DNA from: CAZCEC01 sp964497615
GTDB taxonomy: Bacteria > Chloroflexota > Anaerolineae > Anaerolineales > UBA6663
NCBI GenBank assembly: GCA_964497615.1
Contig: CAZCEC010000001.1
Location: 124,001-188,000, forward strand
Direction: 5' to 3'
DNA length: 64,000 bases
The first letter of the stretch is position 1; every line of letters begins with the position of its first letter. Shown here one piece after another: positions 33,817 to 41,421 of this stretch. The translations under genes were made by a program, and so were the position numbers. Below the pieces are notes generated by a model that was not told the origin of the DNA, made no database searches, and was given only the letters and a program-made list of their open reading frames with translations.

Positions 33817-33817
33817 C

Positions 33818-34759
33818 ATGCCCTCCCAGCCCAAAAACAATGTCACGCTCGAGACCGCCATCGCTGACTGGCGCAACTGGCTGATGGTCGCCGGCCGCAG
33901 CCCCCGCACGGTGGCCGGCTACGTCTGGGAGCTCGAGCGCTTCGCCGCGCGCCACCCCGGCCGGCGCGCCGGCAGCTTCACGCCCGAGGACTTGATCAAC
34001 TACCTGGCCGCGCGGCGCCGGTCGGGCTGCGGGGACGCGACCGTCAAGCGCACCACCGCGGCGCTGCGGGCCTTCTTCAGCCATCAGGCCGGCGAGGCCG
34101 CCTCGCCCGCGCGCGCGCTGCCCTTCCCGCGCAAGATCACGCCCCGCCGCCGGCCGCGCTCGCTCTCCGCCGAGCAGGCCAACCAGGTGCTGGCCAGCTG
34201 CGAGACCTCGACGGCGCGCGGCCGGCGCGACCTAGCCCTGATGGCGCTCATGCTCGCCACGGGCCTGCGGGCGGCCGAGGTCTGCCGGCTGACGCTCGAC
34301 GACGTCGACTGGCCCAGCGGGCGCTTCGAAGTCGAGTGCAAGGGCGGCGAGCGGCGCGCCGGCAAGTTCGGGCCGTACACGGCGAATCTCTTGCGCTGGT
34401 GGCTGGAGGCGCGCCCGGAGTACGCCGCGAAAAACGTGCGGACGGTGTTCGTCGGGCTGGGCGGCATCAAGCGCGGCACGCCCCTGACCACCGACGGGCT
34501 GCGCGCGATCTTCCGCACGATCGGGGCAGCCGCCGGGCTCGCGGCCTTCTCGCCGCACGACCTGCGCCGGTCCTTCGCGCATCTGGCGCTGCGGTATGGG
34601 GCGCCCACGCGCACCCTGCAGGTGGCCGGGCGCTGGGACCAGCTGCTGCAGGTCGAGACGTACACGCGCGAGATCGGGCTCGACGACTTCGACGCCTATA
34701 ACCCGGTCGAGCGCCTGCTGGGGGGACCCTGGAGCCCGGACGACAAGGAGGCCAGATGA
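33818..34759 (+). CDS. Tyrosine recombinase 2 (XerC/D-like)
   Basis: A 313-residue recombinase with a SAM-like N-terminal domain (TLETAIADWRNWLMVAGRSPRTVAGYVWELERF when read in parts) and a catalytic domain: TGLRAAEVCRLTLDDVD (Arg I), SPHDLRRSFAHLAL (H-x-x-R) and VAGRWDQLLQVETYTR (nucleophile Tyr). The usual second His/Trp position reads AGRWDQ instead of LGH, a known variation that may alter activity. It is clearly different from recombinase 1. Xer-like similarity suggests multimer resolution of the circular form. Starts 1 base after the HNH stop. Confidence 0.88.
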   Translation: MPSQPKNNVTLETAIADWRNWLMVAGRSPRTVAGYVWELERFAARHPGRRAGSFTPEDLINYLAARRRSGCGDATVKRTTAALRAFFSHQAGEAASPARALPFPRKITPRRRPRSLSAEQANQVLASCETSTARGRRDLALMALMLATGLRAAEVCRLTLDDVDWPSGRFEVECKGGERRAGKFGPYTANLLRWWLEARPEYAAKNVRTVFVGLGGIKRGTPLTTDGLRAIFRTIGAAAGLAAFSPHDLRRSFAHLALRYGAPTRTLQVAGRWDQLLQVETYTREIGLDDFDAYNPVERLLGGPWSPDDKEAR

Positions 34760-34953
34760 CGCCCGCCGCGAAGAATGGGCAGCCGGCACCGCTCGCGCTG
34801 GCGCCGCACGAGGCGCGCCTGATCCTGCGCCTGCGCCAGCTCAACCGTCTGCACGTGAGCCGCGTCATCGTCGACCTGGCGAACTGGCACATCCTGGAGA
34901 AGGTCGACGCGCGGCCCGAAGATCTGCGCGACCGCCCGGAGCCCGAGGCCTGA
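34756..34953 (+). CDS. Small protein (65 aa) between recombinase and lipoprotein
   Basis: Overlaps the recombinase stop as ATGA. The product (PHEARLILRLRQLNRLHVSRVIVDLANWHILEKVDA in parts) is basic and helical; such small proteins after integrases can be excisionases or accessory factors, but no motif proves this. It ends two bases before the next ATG, so the run is translationally coupled. Confidence 0.55.
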   Translation: MTPAAKNGQPAPLALAPHEARLILRLRQLNRLHVSRVIVDLANWHILEKVDARPEDLRDRPEPEA

Positions 34954-34971
34954 GTATGTCCGCGGACATAC
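34954..34971. promoter_or_regulatory. Palindrome GTATGTCCGCGGACATAC, copy 2
   Basis: A perfect 18-bp palindrome spanning the start codon of the lipoprotein-like gene. Shares a 14-bp core with the copy at 32280-32293. If bound by a protein it would block translation start or transcription through this point. Confidence 0.55.
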
Positions 34972-36071
34972 CCCGCCGGCTGCTGAGCTGGAGTCTGGCC
35001 CTGGCCTTGGCCGCCTGCGCGCCGGCGCAGGTGGTGATCACGGCCGGGCCCGGCGACCTGCTGCCAGCGGAAGCGGTCCGGGTGCTGGACCGCGCGACGG
35101 CCTCGGCCGCGGCGGTGGCCACCCAGGGCGCGCGGGCCACGGCCGGCGAGATCGCCGCGCGCGCCACCTCGACGACCGCCGCCCAGCTCACGCGCGACTC
35201 GCTGGCCGGCCTCCAGACGCACGTGGCGCTGCAGCTCACCGCCGGCGCCGGCGCCGCCATGGCAACCGACGCCGCCGCCGAAAAGACTCAAGCTGCCGGA
35301 GAGACGCGCCAGGCCGTGCAGGCCGCCGCGCTGAGCACCCAGGCCGTCCAGACGCCCACCGCCGCCGCCTGGCGCACCCAGGCCGCCCTGCAGGCCACCC
35401 AGGCCGCCGCCACGCTGGCGCGGGCCGACTCGGCTGCTGAGTTTTGGGCCTGGGTGCGCTGGACCAGCGTGGCCGCCCTGGTCGCGCTGGCGCTGGTCGT
35501 GTGCGCCCTGGTCCTGGCGCGCGGCCTGGTGATCATCCGCGCCGACGACCGGCGCGCCGCGGCCGCGATCGCGCGCGACGCCTTCCGGGTGCTGGCGCCC
35601 GGCCATTGGGCGGAGTGGCTGCCGGGCGACGGCTACCGCGTCTACCAACTGCCGGGCGCGCTCGACGACGCGCCGGTCGTCATTGAAAACGCGCCCACCG
35701 CGCCCAGCCACGTGCATGCCTGGCGGCAGGCCGTGCGGCTGTTTGCCTGGTGGGGAGACCGCTACGGGTTCGGCATCCGCGAGCTGGGGGCCGAGGGCGC
35801 CGGCGTGGTGAGCGATCCGGCCTGGCGGGTGCTGGTGCGCCTGCTCAAGGGGGCGGGGGTGCTGGCCGATGTGACGCTGCCGGGGAAGCGGGGCAGGGGG
35901 ACCGCCTGGGCGCCAGGGTGGGACTATCGCCGCCTGGCGGATGAACTCAGCAGCGGTAAGCTGGCCCTGCCCTTCCCCGCTGGGGACGCGCCGCCGGCCG
36001 TGGCCTTCACGGTGCCAACACAACACCACGACTCAACACAACACGAAAGGGCAACACAGGTGACTGAGTGA
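34956..36071 (+). CDS. Lipoprotein-like membrane protein with Ala/Thr/Gln-rich stalk
   Basis: A 371-residue protein. The N-terminus has a basic-hydrophobic segment ending in a lipobox-like LAAC (RRLLSWSLALALAACAPAQ). Residues about 45-160 are a repetitive Ala/Thr/Gln/Arg stalk (TQAVQTPTAAAWRTQAALQA), a style frequent in Chloroflexota proteins. A transmembrane helix follows (TSVAALVALALVVCALVLARGL). The C-terminal ~170 residues are a soluble domain with a winged-helix-like end (DPAWRVLVRLLKGAGVLADV). The last 30 residues repeat TQH. Function unknown; perhaps a surface or signalling protein of the element. Confidence 0.7.
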   Translation: MSADIPRRLLSWSLALALAACAPAQVVITAGPGDLLPAEAVRVLDRATASAAAVATQGARATAGEIAARATSTTAAQLTRDSLAGLQTHVALQLTAGAGAAMATDAAAEKTQAAGETRQAVQAAALSTQAVQTPTAAAWRTQAALQATQAAATLARADSAAEFWAWVRWTSVAALVALALVVCALVLARGLVIIRADDRRAAAAIARDAFRVLAPGHWAEWLPGDGYRVYQLPGALDDAPVVIENAPTAPSHVHAWRQAVRLFAWWGDRYGFGIRELGAEGAGVVSDPAWRVLVRLLKGAGVLADVTLPGKRGRGTAWAPGWDYRRLADELSSGKLALPFPAGDAPPAVAFTVPTQHHDSTQHERATQVTE

Positions 36072-37753
36072 CCCCAAAAGAGCTAGGGCAGGCCAAGCGC
36101 GCCATTCTCTATGCCCGGGTCTCGACCGACGCGCAGGCCGAGGAAGGCTCCAGCCTGCGCACGCAGATCGAGTCGTGCGCGGAGTACGCGGCCGCCAACG
36201 GCCTGGCGGTGCCCGGCGACGACTACCGCATCCTGGACGACTACACCGGCTCCCAGCTCAGCCGGCCAGGCCTGGACCGCGCCCGCGAGCTGCTGGAGGG
36301 CGGGCAGGCCGAGGCGATCGTGGTGCACGCCTCGGACCGGCTGACGCGCCAGCCCGCGCACCTGATCATCCTGCGCGAGGAGTGGCAGCGGCTGGGAGTC
36401 GAGCTGCACTTTGTCAACCGCGGCAAGTCCGAAGACAACCCCGAGGCGCGGCTGCTGGAGAACGTCGAGGCCATCATCGCCGAGTACGAGCGCGAGAAGA
36501 TCCGCGAGCGCACCATGCGCGGCAAGCGGCGCAAGGCCCAGGACGGCAAATGGGTGGGCGGCCACGCCGCGCCCTACGGCTACCGGCGGGAGGGGAAGGG
36601 GCGCACGGCGCGCCTGGCCATCCTGGAGCGCGAGGCGCGCGTGGTGCGGCAGATCTTCGACTGGTACACCGGCGCCGGCCAGCAGATGCCCCTCCCGACC
36701 GCGGCCATCGCACGCCGGCTCACGGCCGCGGGCGTGCCCACGCCCTCGCGCGGGAAGAAGGGCCGCGGGTGGTTTCGCGACACCGTCAACTGCGTGCTGA
36801 GCAACCCGGTCTACATCGGCGAGCTGCGCTTCCAGAGCGACCGGCGCCGCCCCGACACAGTGGTGATCACCCAGGCGCCCGAGGTAGCCATCGTGCCCGA
36901 GCACACCTGGGCGGTGGCGCAGGCGATCCGCAGCCGCAACAAGGCGCGCGCGCGGGCCGCCTGCCGCGGGACCGGGTACCTGCTGGCCGGGCATCTCAAG
37001 TGCGCGTGCCGCAAGGCCCTGGTTGGGATCACGGTCCGCCCCAGCAAGGACGGCAAGCTCTACCGCTATTACCGCTGCGGGGGGCAGGCGTCCGAGCGCC
37101 ATCTGACGGACTGCCGGCAGCGGGGCGTGCCGGCGGAGGAAGCCGAGTCCAAGCTCTGGGCCTGGGTGCGCGGGCTGCTGGAGTCGGAAGACAACATCCG
37201 GGCCGGGCTGCGGCGGCTGGCCGAGCGGCAGGAGATCGAGCTGGCGCCGCGCCGCGCGCGCCTGGCCCTGGTCGAGGAGTTGATCGAGCAGGCCGCGGCC
37301 CGCATTGCGCGCTGGGTGGCCGCCTTCGGCGACGAGTCCGACGACCTGGTGCGCGCCACGGTGCAGGCGCAGATCCGCGAGACGGGCAAGGTCCGCGACG
37401 AATTGATCGCCGAGCGCGACCGGCTGGCGGCCGCCCTGGGCCAGGGCGAGCTCACGCCCGAGGACGAGGCCCGCATCGTGGCGCTGGCGGCGGAGCTGCG
37501 GGCCGGCCTGGCCGAGGCCGACGACGAAACCCAGCGCTATCTGATGGAGCGCCTCGACGTGCAGGGCGTGCTCACCGAAGACGCCGGCGGCCGCTGGCTG
37601 GACTGCACCTGCGCGGTGCCAGGCTGGCAGGCTACCGTGGTTCTGGCGGCTCCAGGGTTGATCGATAAGAAGGGCTCTTGTGGACGTGCACCACGCGCCA
37701 GCCCGCCGGAAACCGGATCATCACCCGGCTCTCGTTGTAGCTCCGGACCGTGA
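36068..37753 (+). CDS. Large serine recombinase (integrase), C-terminus altered by integration
   Basis: A serine integrase. Catalytic domain: ILYARVSTDAQAEEGSSL (nucleophile Ser19) and HASDRLTRQPAHL. Recombinase domain about 165-300 (APYGYRREGKG ... WFRDTVNCVLSNPVYIG). Zinc ribbon about 310-350 (HLKCACRKALVGI ... YYRCGG ... DCRQRG). Coiled coil about 385-490. The GTG start overlaps the previous stop (GTGA). Codons 1-540 belong to the element; the last 21 (APRASPPETG...) are chromosomal DNA read by chance beyond the core at 37677-37687. In the circle, codon 540 would join 43 native codons now at 22705-22836, giving 583 residues. It most likely catalysed this integration. Confidence 0.92.
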   Translation: MTPKELGQAKRAILYARVSTDAQAEEGSSLRTQIESCAEYAAANGLAVPGDDYRILDDYTGSQLSRPGLDRARELLEGGQAEAIVVHASDRLTRQPAHLIILREEWQRLGVELHFVNRGKSEDNPEARLLENVEAIIAEYEREKIRERTMRGKRRKAQDGKWVGGHAAPYGYRREGKGRTARLAILEREARVVRQIFDWYTGAGQQMPLPTAAIARRLTAAGVPTPSRGKKGRGWFRDTVNCVLSNPVYIGELRFQSDRRRPDTVVITQAPEVAIVPEHTWAVAQAIRSRNKARARAACRGTGYLLAGHLKCACRKALVGITVRPSKDGKLYRYYRCGGQASERHLTDCRQRGVPAEEAESKLWAWVRGLLESEDNIRAGLRRLAERQEIELAPRRARLALVEELIEQAAARIARWVAAFGDESDDLVRATVQAQIRETGKVRDELIAERDRLAAALGQGELTPEDEARIVALAAELRAGLAEADDETQRYLMERLDVQGVLTEDAGGRWLDCTCAVPGWQATVVLAAPGLIDKKGSCGRAPRASPPETGSSPGSRCSSGP

Positions 37754-38090
37754 TGCCGGCGCCCGCGCTGGACTGGATGATGATGGTGTAGCTCGCAATG
37801 GCCGCGTCCCCATACACCTGCTCACGGTAGTTCGCCAAGTCAAACCGCACGCGCGGCGGCTCGGCGGGCCGCTCTCCGCCTGGCAGCGTGCCGCCGGCCA
37901 GCGGCACGGCTCCCGCCCGCGCCGACTCCTCCATCCGGAAATCGTGGAACGGCCGCCCGTCGATGCGCTGGGGCACAATGTGCCACTCGTACAGCCCCAG
38001 GTCCTCGCTCGTCGTGTCGCGGTAGCTCTCCACATCATGCGTGAAGATGCCGCGCAGGTGCCGCTCGAGAAACTCGCGTACTTCGCTCAT
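37632..38090 (-). CDS. CaMKII-association-domain (NTF2-like) protein; insertion target
   Basis: A 152-residue NTF2-like fold protein of the CaMKII-AD/SnoaL-like type: REFLERHLRGIFTHDVESYRD, GLYEWHIVPQRIDGRPFHDFRM, IASYTIIIQSS and the signature end VRSYNESRVMIRFPAGWRVVHVHKS. Such domains bind small ligands or oligomerise; role unknown. Only the part up to ...VHK is native: the last 14 codons (SPSYRSTLEPPEPR, stop at 37632) lie in the element, antisense to the recombinase. The displaced native tail encodes SPTYKSPLDPPA. The start ATG follows GGAGG and sits one base after the DUF4255 gene stop. Confidence 0.85.
   Translation of the reverse strand: MSEVREFLERHLRGIFTHDVESYRDTTSEDLGLYEWHIVPQRIDGRPFHDFRMEESARAGAVPLAGGTLPGGERPAEPPRVRFDLANYREQVYGDAAIASYTIIIQSSAGAGITVRSYNESRVMIRFPAGWRVVHVHKSPSYRSTLEPPEPR
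37677..37687 (+). other. Right attachment core (attR)
   Basis: CTTGTGGACGT, matching 22694-22704. It encodes C-G-R (with one leading base) of the recombinase on plus and V-H-K of the host protein on minus. Sequence right of it is chromosome, left of it element. Confidence 0.8.
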
Positions 38091-38091
38091 C

Positions 38092-38613
38092 TCAATTGTC
38101 CTCCGTTGGGATCACGCGCGCCAGGCACGCCACCGCCAGCCGGTAAGGTTCCTGCATCGCCTGCCACAGCTGCGTGCTCTCGGCCAGGGTTAACGTTTCG
38201 ATGGTCAGCCGCACCTCGTGCTTGCCCGCCGCCAGCGCTCCGCGCAGGTCGCTGCCGCTCAGCACCGCGTGGTCGCGCAGCACCTCGAGCACCCGGCCCA
38301 GCATCTTTTGCTCGTCGCCGGGCGTCTCTCCAAGCGGCGTTAGCAGATAGTGAGCCTCGAAGGTCAATCCATGTCCTTCACCATCGCTCCGCGGCGCGCG
38401 GGTGGGCAGCATCCCGCGCGGCTGGGCGGCCGTGTCCACGCGGTACAGCCACACCGACAGCCCCAGCGCCTCGTTGTCCAGCCGCAACTCCCGCGGCGAA
38501 CGCAGATCCACCTGCATCCCGTTCAGCCCCGGCGCCGGGTCGTTGGTAATCGCCGCCTCGAAAGCGCCCTGCAGCGTCTCGGTCAAACCGGCCAACACAG
38601 TATGCTCCGTCAT
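38092..38613 (-). CDS. DUF4255 / Pvc16-like protein
   Basis: A 173-residue protein with the DUF4255 pattern: LGLSVWLYRVDTAAQPRG, LTFEAHYLLTPLGETPGDEQKMLGRVLEVLRDH in parts, HAVLSGSDLRG, and the ending WQAMQEPYRLAVACLARVI. DUF4255 corresponds to the Pvc16 N-terminal domain, the tail-terminator/cap of extracellular contractile injection systems. No other sheath, tube or baseplate gene is in the window, so this is an orphan or distant part of such a system. It is in operon with the NTF2-like gene. Confidence 0.8.
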   Translation of the reverse strand: MTEHTVLAGLTETLQGAFEAAITNDPAPGLNGMQVDLRSPRELRLDNEALGLSVWLYRVDTAAQPRGMLPTRAPRSDGEGHGLTFEAHYLLTPLGETPGDEQKMLGRVLEVLRDHAVLSGSDLRGALAAGKHEVRLTIETLTLAESTQLWQAMQEPYRLAVACLARVIPTEDN

Positions 38614-38784
38614 GGTCTAGTTCAATGCTCCTGCTCCCTCTGGGTTTGATACTGCGCCGCATTCTATCACGCCAGCCGGCAGTTGAAACCGCGCCTACCA
38701 AGAGCACACTAGGCAATTGCATCTGACACTTGCCCGCCTCCCCCTCCTCCCGTACACTGCCCGCCCCGGAAAGGACTCGCCCGC

Positions 38785-40836
38785 TTGCGCCGCGCCCCAT
38801 TGCTTGTCGCTATTGCCTGTCTGCTGGCTTCTCCCGGTGCGCCGCCGGCGCTGGCTGCGCCACTCCCTGGTCCGGCCGCCGCCGCGCGCACCCAGCATGT
38901 CCTGCTGTTTGCCGCCGACGGCGGCCACCCGGACTTCTATCGTCAGTTCGCCGCCGAGGGGGTGTTGCCCGCCTTCGCGCGTCTGGAGGCTGAGGGCGCA
39001 ATGAGCCCAGGCGGTATGCTCCCTCAACTACCCACCAGCACCCGCGTCGGTTGGCCGGCCCTCTTGTCCGGCGCGTGGGGCGGTACGCACGGCTCGGTCA
39101 ATAACGTCTTCACCATCCATGGCCTCGGCATGCCGGAGAGCTTCCCGGCTGGCACCCATGTACCCCTCCAGGCCGAGACCCTGCCCGAGACCGCCGAGCA
39201 GGCTGGCCTCAACGTCCTCATGTACGACTGGAACTCATCCGATCAGCCCGCGATACAGGGGCCAACGGTCAGGTACTGGCGCACCTATACCCGCGCTGGT
39301 GTGGCCCAGAATTATCCCGAGCCTTCGGTGGCCGCGGGCGCCGCCGCCTGGGGCTTGATGTTCGACACCCTGGTCCTCGCCCCCGCCTCGGCCGGCCCGG
39401 GCGCGCCCGCCACCTTCAGCCCGCTGATAGGCGCTACATTGCGACTCACCGAGTTCACGGGCCAGGTCTATGAGTACGCGCTCCGGTTCTACGACTCCAC
39501 CAACGATGGCCGACTCAACTACGATGGCGCCGCTGTTCTCAATGCAGACGGTCCCGTCGCCGACCTCGCCGTGGGCGATTGGGCCGAGGTGCGCCTGAAA
39601 CTCCTCAGCGGCGTGGACCAGGGCCGCACGGCCGGCTTCTACCTCAAGCTGATGGCCCTCGCGCCCGACCTGAGCCGCGTCAAGTTCTTCGTCTCCTCCA
39701 TTTCGCGCGTCAATGCCCAGCCGCCCGAGCTTGAAGACTACCTGGCCGACAACTTCCCCACGCGCACCGGCGCCAGCGGGGCACTGGCCTGGGAGCGCCT
39801 CATCGACGAGGACACCTACGCGGAGGCCGCCGCTCTCACCCTCCCATTCAACACCCAGGCCCTGCCCTGGTTGTTGACCGAGTACGCGCCCGAGACCAAC
39901 CTCGCCATCGTCGGCTACCTCAACACCGACATCATCCAGCACGCCATGCTGGCCCTGGTGACGCCCGGGGCACCGGTCTACGATGACGCGGACCGCGATG
40001 GGCGGCCCGATGGCTTGGTGGACCGCCGGATGGGCTACCTGCGCGATACTTATATAGGCGCCGATCAGACTCTCGCCGCCGCCTGGAACGCCATGCCCGC
40101 GGATACCGTGGTCGTCGCCGCGTCTGATCACGGCTTTGCGCCCACCTGGCGGGCGGTGTATGCGCCCTACGTCCTCGCTCAGGCCGGCCTCCAGCCCGAC
40201 CCCCAGACGATGAACTGCGTTGCCTCCGACCGCGCGCTCGCCAAAGCCTGCTGGGTCGGCGGCGCGGTGATGATTTATATGAACGTGCAGGGCCGTGAGC
40301 CGAACGGCGCCGTCCCCGCGGAGGACTATCTTGCGGTGCGCGACCAGATTGTGGCCCTCTGGCGCGGCCTGCGCGATGAAGCCGGCCAGCCTGTCGCCGC
40401 GGCCGTGTATACTTCCGATCAAGCCGCCGCCTTGCCCTCCAGTTGGGGCACGGCCAGCATGTCCCACCCAGATCGCACCGGTGACGTGATCGTCTTCGTG
40501 AACCTGCCTTACCAGTTCGACTTTGCCGAGGGCGGCACGCCCCTGCGCGACACCACCGTGTGGTGGGCGGCCCATGGGCACCTGCCGCGTTCCGCCGCCG
40601 GCCGGGCAAATGCGAACCTCAACGCGGCCTTCTACATCGCCGGTCCCGGCATCCAGCCTGGCCGCCCGACCCGCGTGCGCACCATTGACGTCGCGCCCAC
40701 CCTGGCCTATCTGCTAGGCCTGCCGGCGCCCGCGCAGTCCCAGGGCCGCGTCCTGGGCGAAGTGCTGGCTGGGCGCACGTGCGTGGCGGTTGCCTTCGAT
40801 AGCGGCCAGAAAACCTGCGCCGTCCGCCGCCGATAG
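38785..40836 (+). CDS. Secreted alkaline phosphatase-superfamily phosphodiesterase
   Basis: A 683-residue exported hydrolase. The TTG start follows AAAGGA and opens a signal peptide (RRAPLLVAIACLLASPGAPPALA). Type I phosphodiesterase/nucleotide pyrophosphatase motifs follow: VLLFAADGGHPDF (metal Asp), PTSTRVGWPALLSG (Thr/Ser nucleophile), YLNTDIIQHAML (Asp/His), VVAASDHGFAP (Asp-His) and WWAAHGHLP (final His). The middle contains a ~180-residue insert (about 190-340) of beta-rich sequence. The substrate may be a phosphodiester or phosphonate/sulfate ester outside the cell. Confidence 0.85.
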   Translation: MRRAPLLVAIACLLASPGAPPALAAPLPGPAAAARTQHVLLFAADGGHPDFYRQFAAEGVLPAFARLEAEGAMSPGGMLPQLPTSTRVGWPALLSGAWGGTHGSVNNVFTIHGLGMPESFPAGTHVPLQAETLPETAEQAGLNVLMYDWNSSDQPAIQGPTVRYWRTYTRAGVAQNYPEPSVAAGAAAWGLMFDTLVLAPASAGPGAPATFSPLIGATLRLTEFTGQVYEYALRFYDSTNDGRLNYDGAAVLNADGPVADLAVGDWAEVRLKLLSGVDQGRTAGFYLKLMALAPDLSRVKFFVSSISRVNAQPPELEDYLADNFPTRTGASGALAWERLIDEDTYAEAAALTLPFNTQALPWLLTEYAPETNLAIVGYLNTDIIQHAMLALVTPGAPVYDDADRDGRPDGLVDRRMGYLRDTYIGADQTLAAAWNAMPADTVVVAASDHGFAPTWRAVYAPYVLAQAGLQPDPQTMNCVASDRALAKACWVGGAVMIYMNVQGREPNGAVPAEDYLAVRDQIVALWRGLRDEAGQPVAAAVYTSDQAAALPSSWGTASMSHPDRTGDVIVFVNLPYQFDFAEGGTPLRDTTVWWAAHGHLPRSAAGRANANLNAAFYIAGPGIQPGRPTRVRTIDVAPTLAYLLGLPAPAQSQGRVLGEVLAGRTCVAVAFDSGQKTCAVRRR

Positions 40837-40845
40837 ACGCCCGCC

Positions 40846-41421
40846 ATGCTGCTGATCGAACACCGCGTCAACACCCTCGAACACCTCAGGCGCGTCCCGC
40901 CGGACCGGGGCGTGGAGATTGACGTGCGCGACTACGACGGCGACCTGCGCTTGGTGCATGACCCGCTTCAATCCGGGGAGCGCCTGACCGATTGGCTGGC
41001 CGGCTACCGCCACGCCCTGCTCATCTTCAATGTCAAGTGCGATGGTCTGGAGGACCGCCTGCGCGCCCTCGCCGCCCGGCACGGGATCGAGCACTACTTC
41101 TTCCTCGATGTGGCGAACCCCACGCTGGTGCGCCTGGCGCGGGAAGGCGAGCGCCGCGCCGCCGTCCGCTTCTCCGAGTATGAGCCGATCGAGTTTGCCT
41201 TGGCCTTCGCCGGGCGCGTGGATTGGGTTTGGGTGGACTGCTTCACCCGCTTGCCGCTCGACGCCGCGACGCACGACCGGCTGCGGCAGCACTTTCGGCT
41301 CTGCCTCGTCTCGCCGGAATTGCAGCGCCATCCCCGCGACCGCATTGCGGCGTTCAAGGCCCAGCTTCAGGACCTGCCGGTGGACGCCGTCTGCACTGAC
41401 TTCTGCGAGGATTGGGCCTGA
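40846..41421 (+). CDS. Glycerophosphodiester phosphodiesterase-like protein
   Basis: A 191-residue TIM-barrel-like protein of the kind found in surface-polysaccharide loci: LLIEHRVNTLEHLRRVP (GDPD-type HR.N), GVEIDVRDYDGDLRLVHDP (E-x-D and H), HALLIFNVKC and a C-terminal VCTDFCEDW. The E/D/H positions match the metal and catalytic residues of GDPD enzymes, though it is shorter than true GDPDs (~240). Starts 9 bases after the phosphatase gene and overlaps the next gene as TGATG. Confidence 0.65.
   Translation: MLLIEHRVNTLEHLRRVPPDRGVEIDVRDYDGDLRLVHDPLQSGERLTDWLAGYRHALLIFNVKCDGLEDRLRALAARHGIEHYFFLDVANPTLVRLAREGERRAAVRFSEYEPIEFALAFAGRVDWVWVDCFTRLPLDAATHDRLRQHFRLCLVSPELQRHPRDRIAAFKAQLQDLPVDAVCTDFCEDWA

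Larger units (their letters stand above)
22694..37687 (+). mobile_element. Integrated ~15-kb phage-like element with serine recombinase
   Basis: Bounded by the 11-bp core repeats; element length is 14,983 bases counting one core. It holds a large serine recombinase at the right end, two tyrosine recombinases, a P4/D5-type helicase with an iteron-like array, ribbon-helix-helix regulators, an HNH nuclease and part of a phage tail module (gp10-like, tape measure). No recognisable terminase, portal, major capsid, relaxase or conjugation gene is present. It interrupts the 3' end of an NTF2-like gene. It could be a satellite, a decayed prophage, or an integrative plasmid with captured tail genes. 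Confidence 0.85.
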
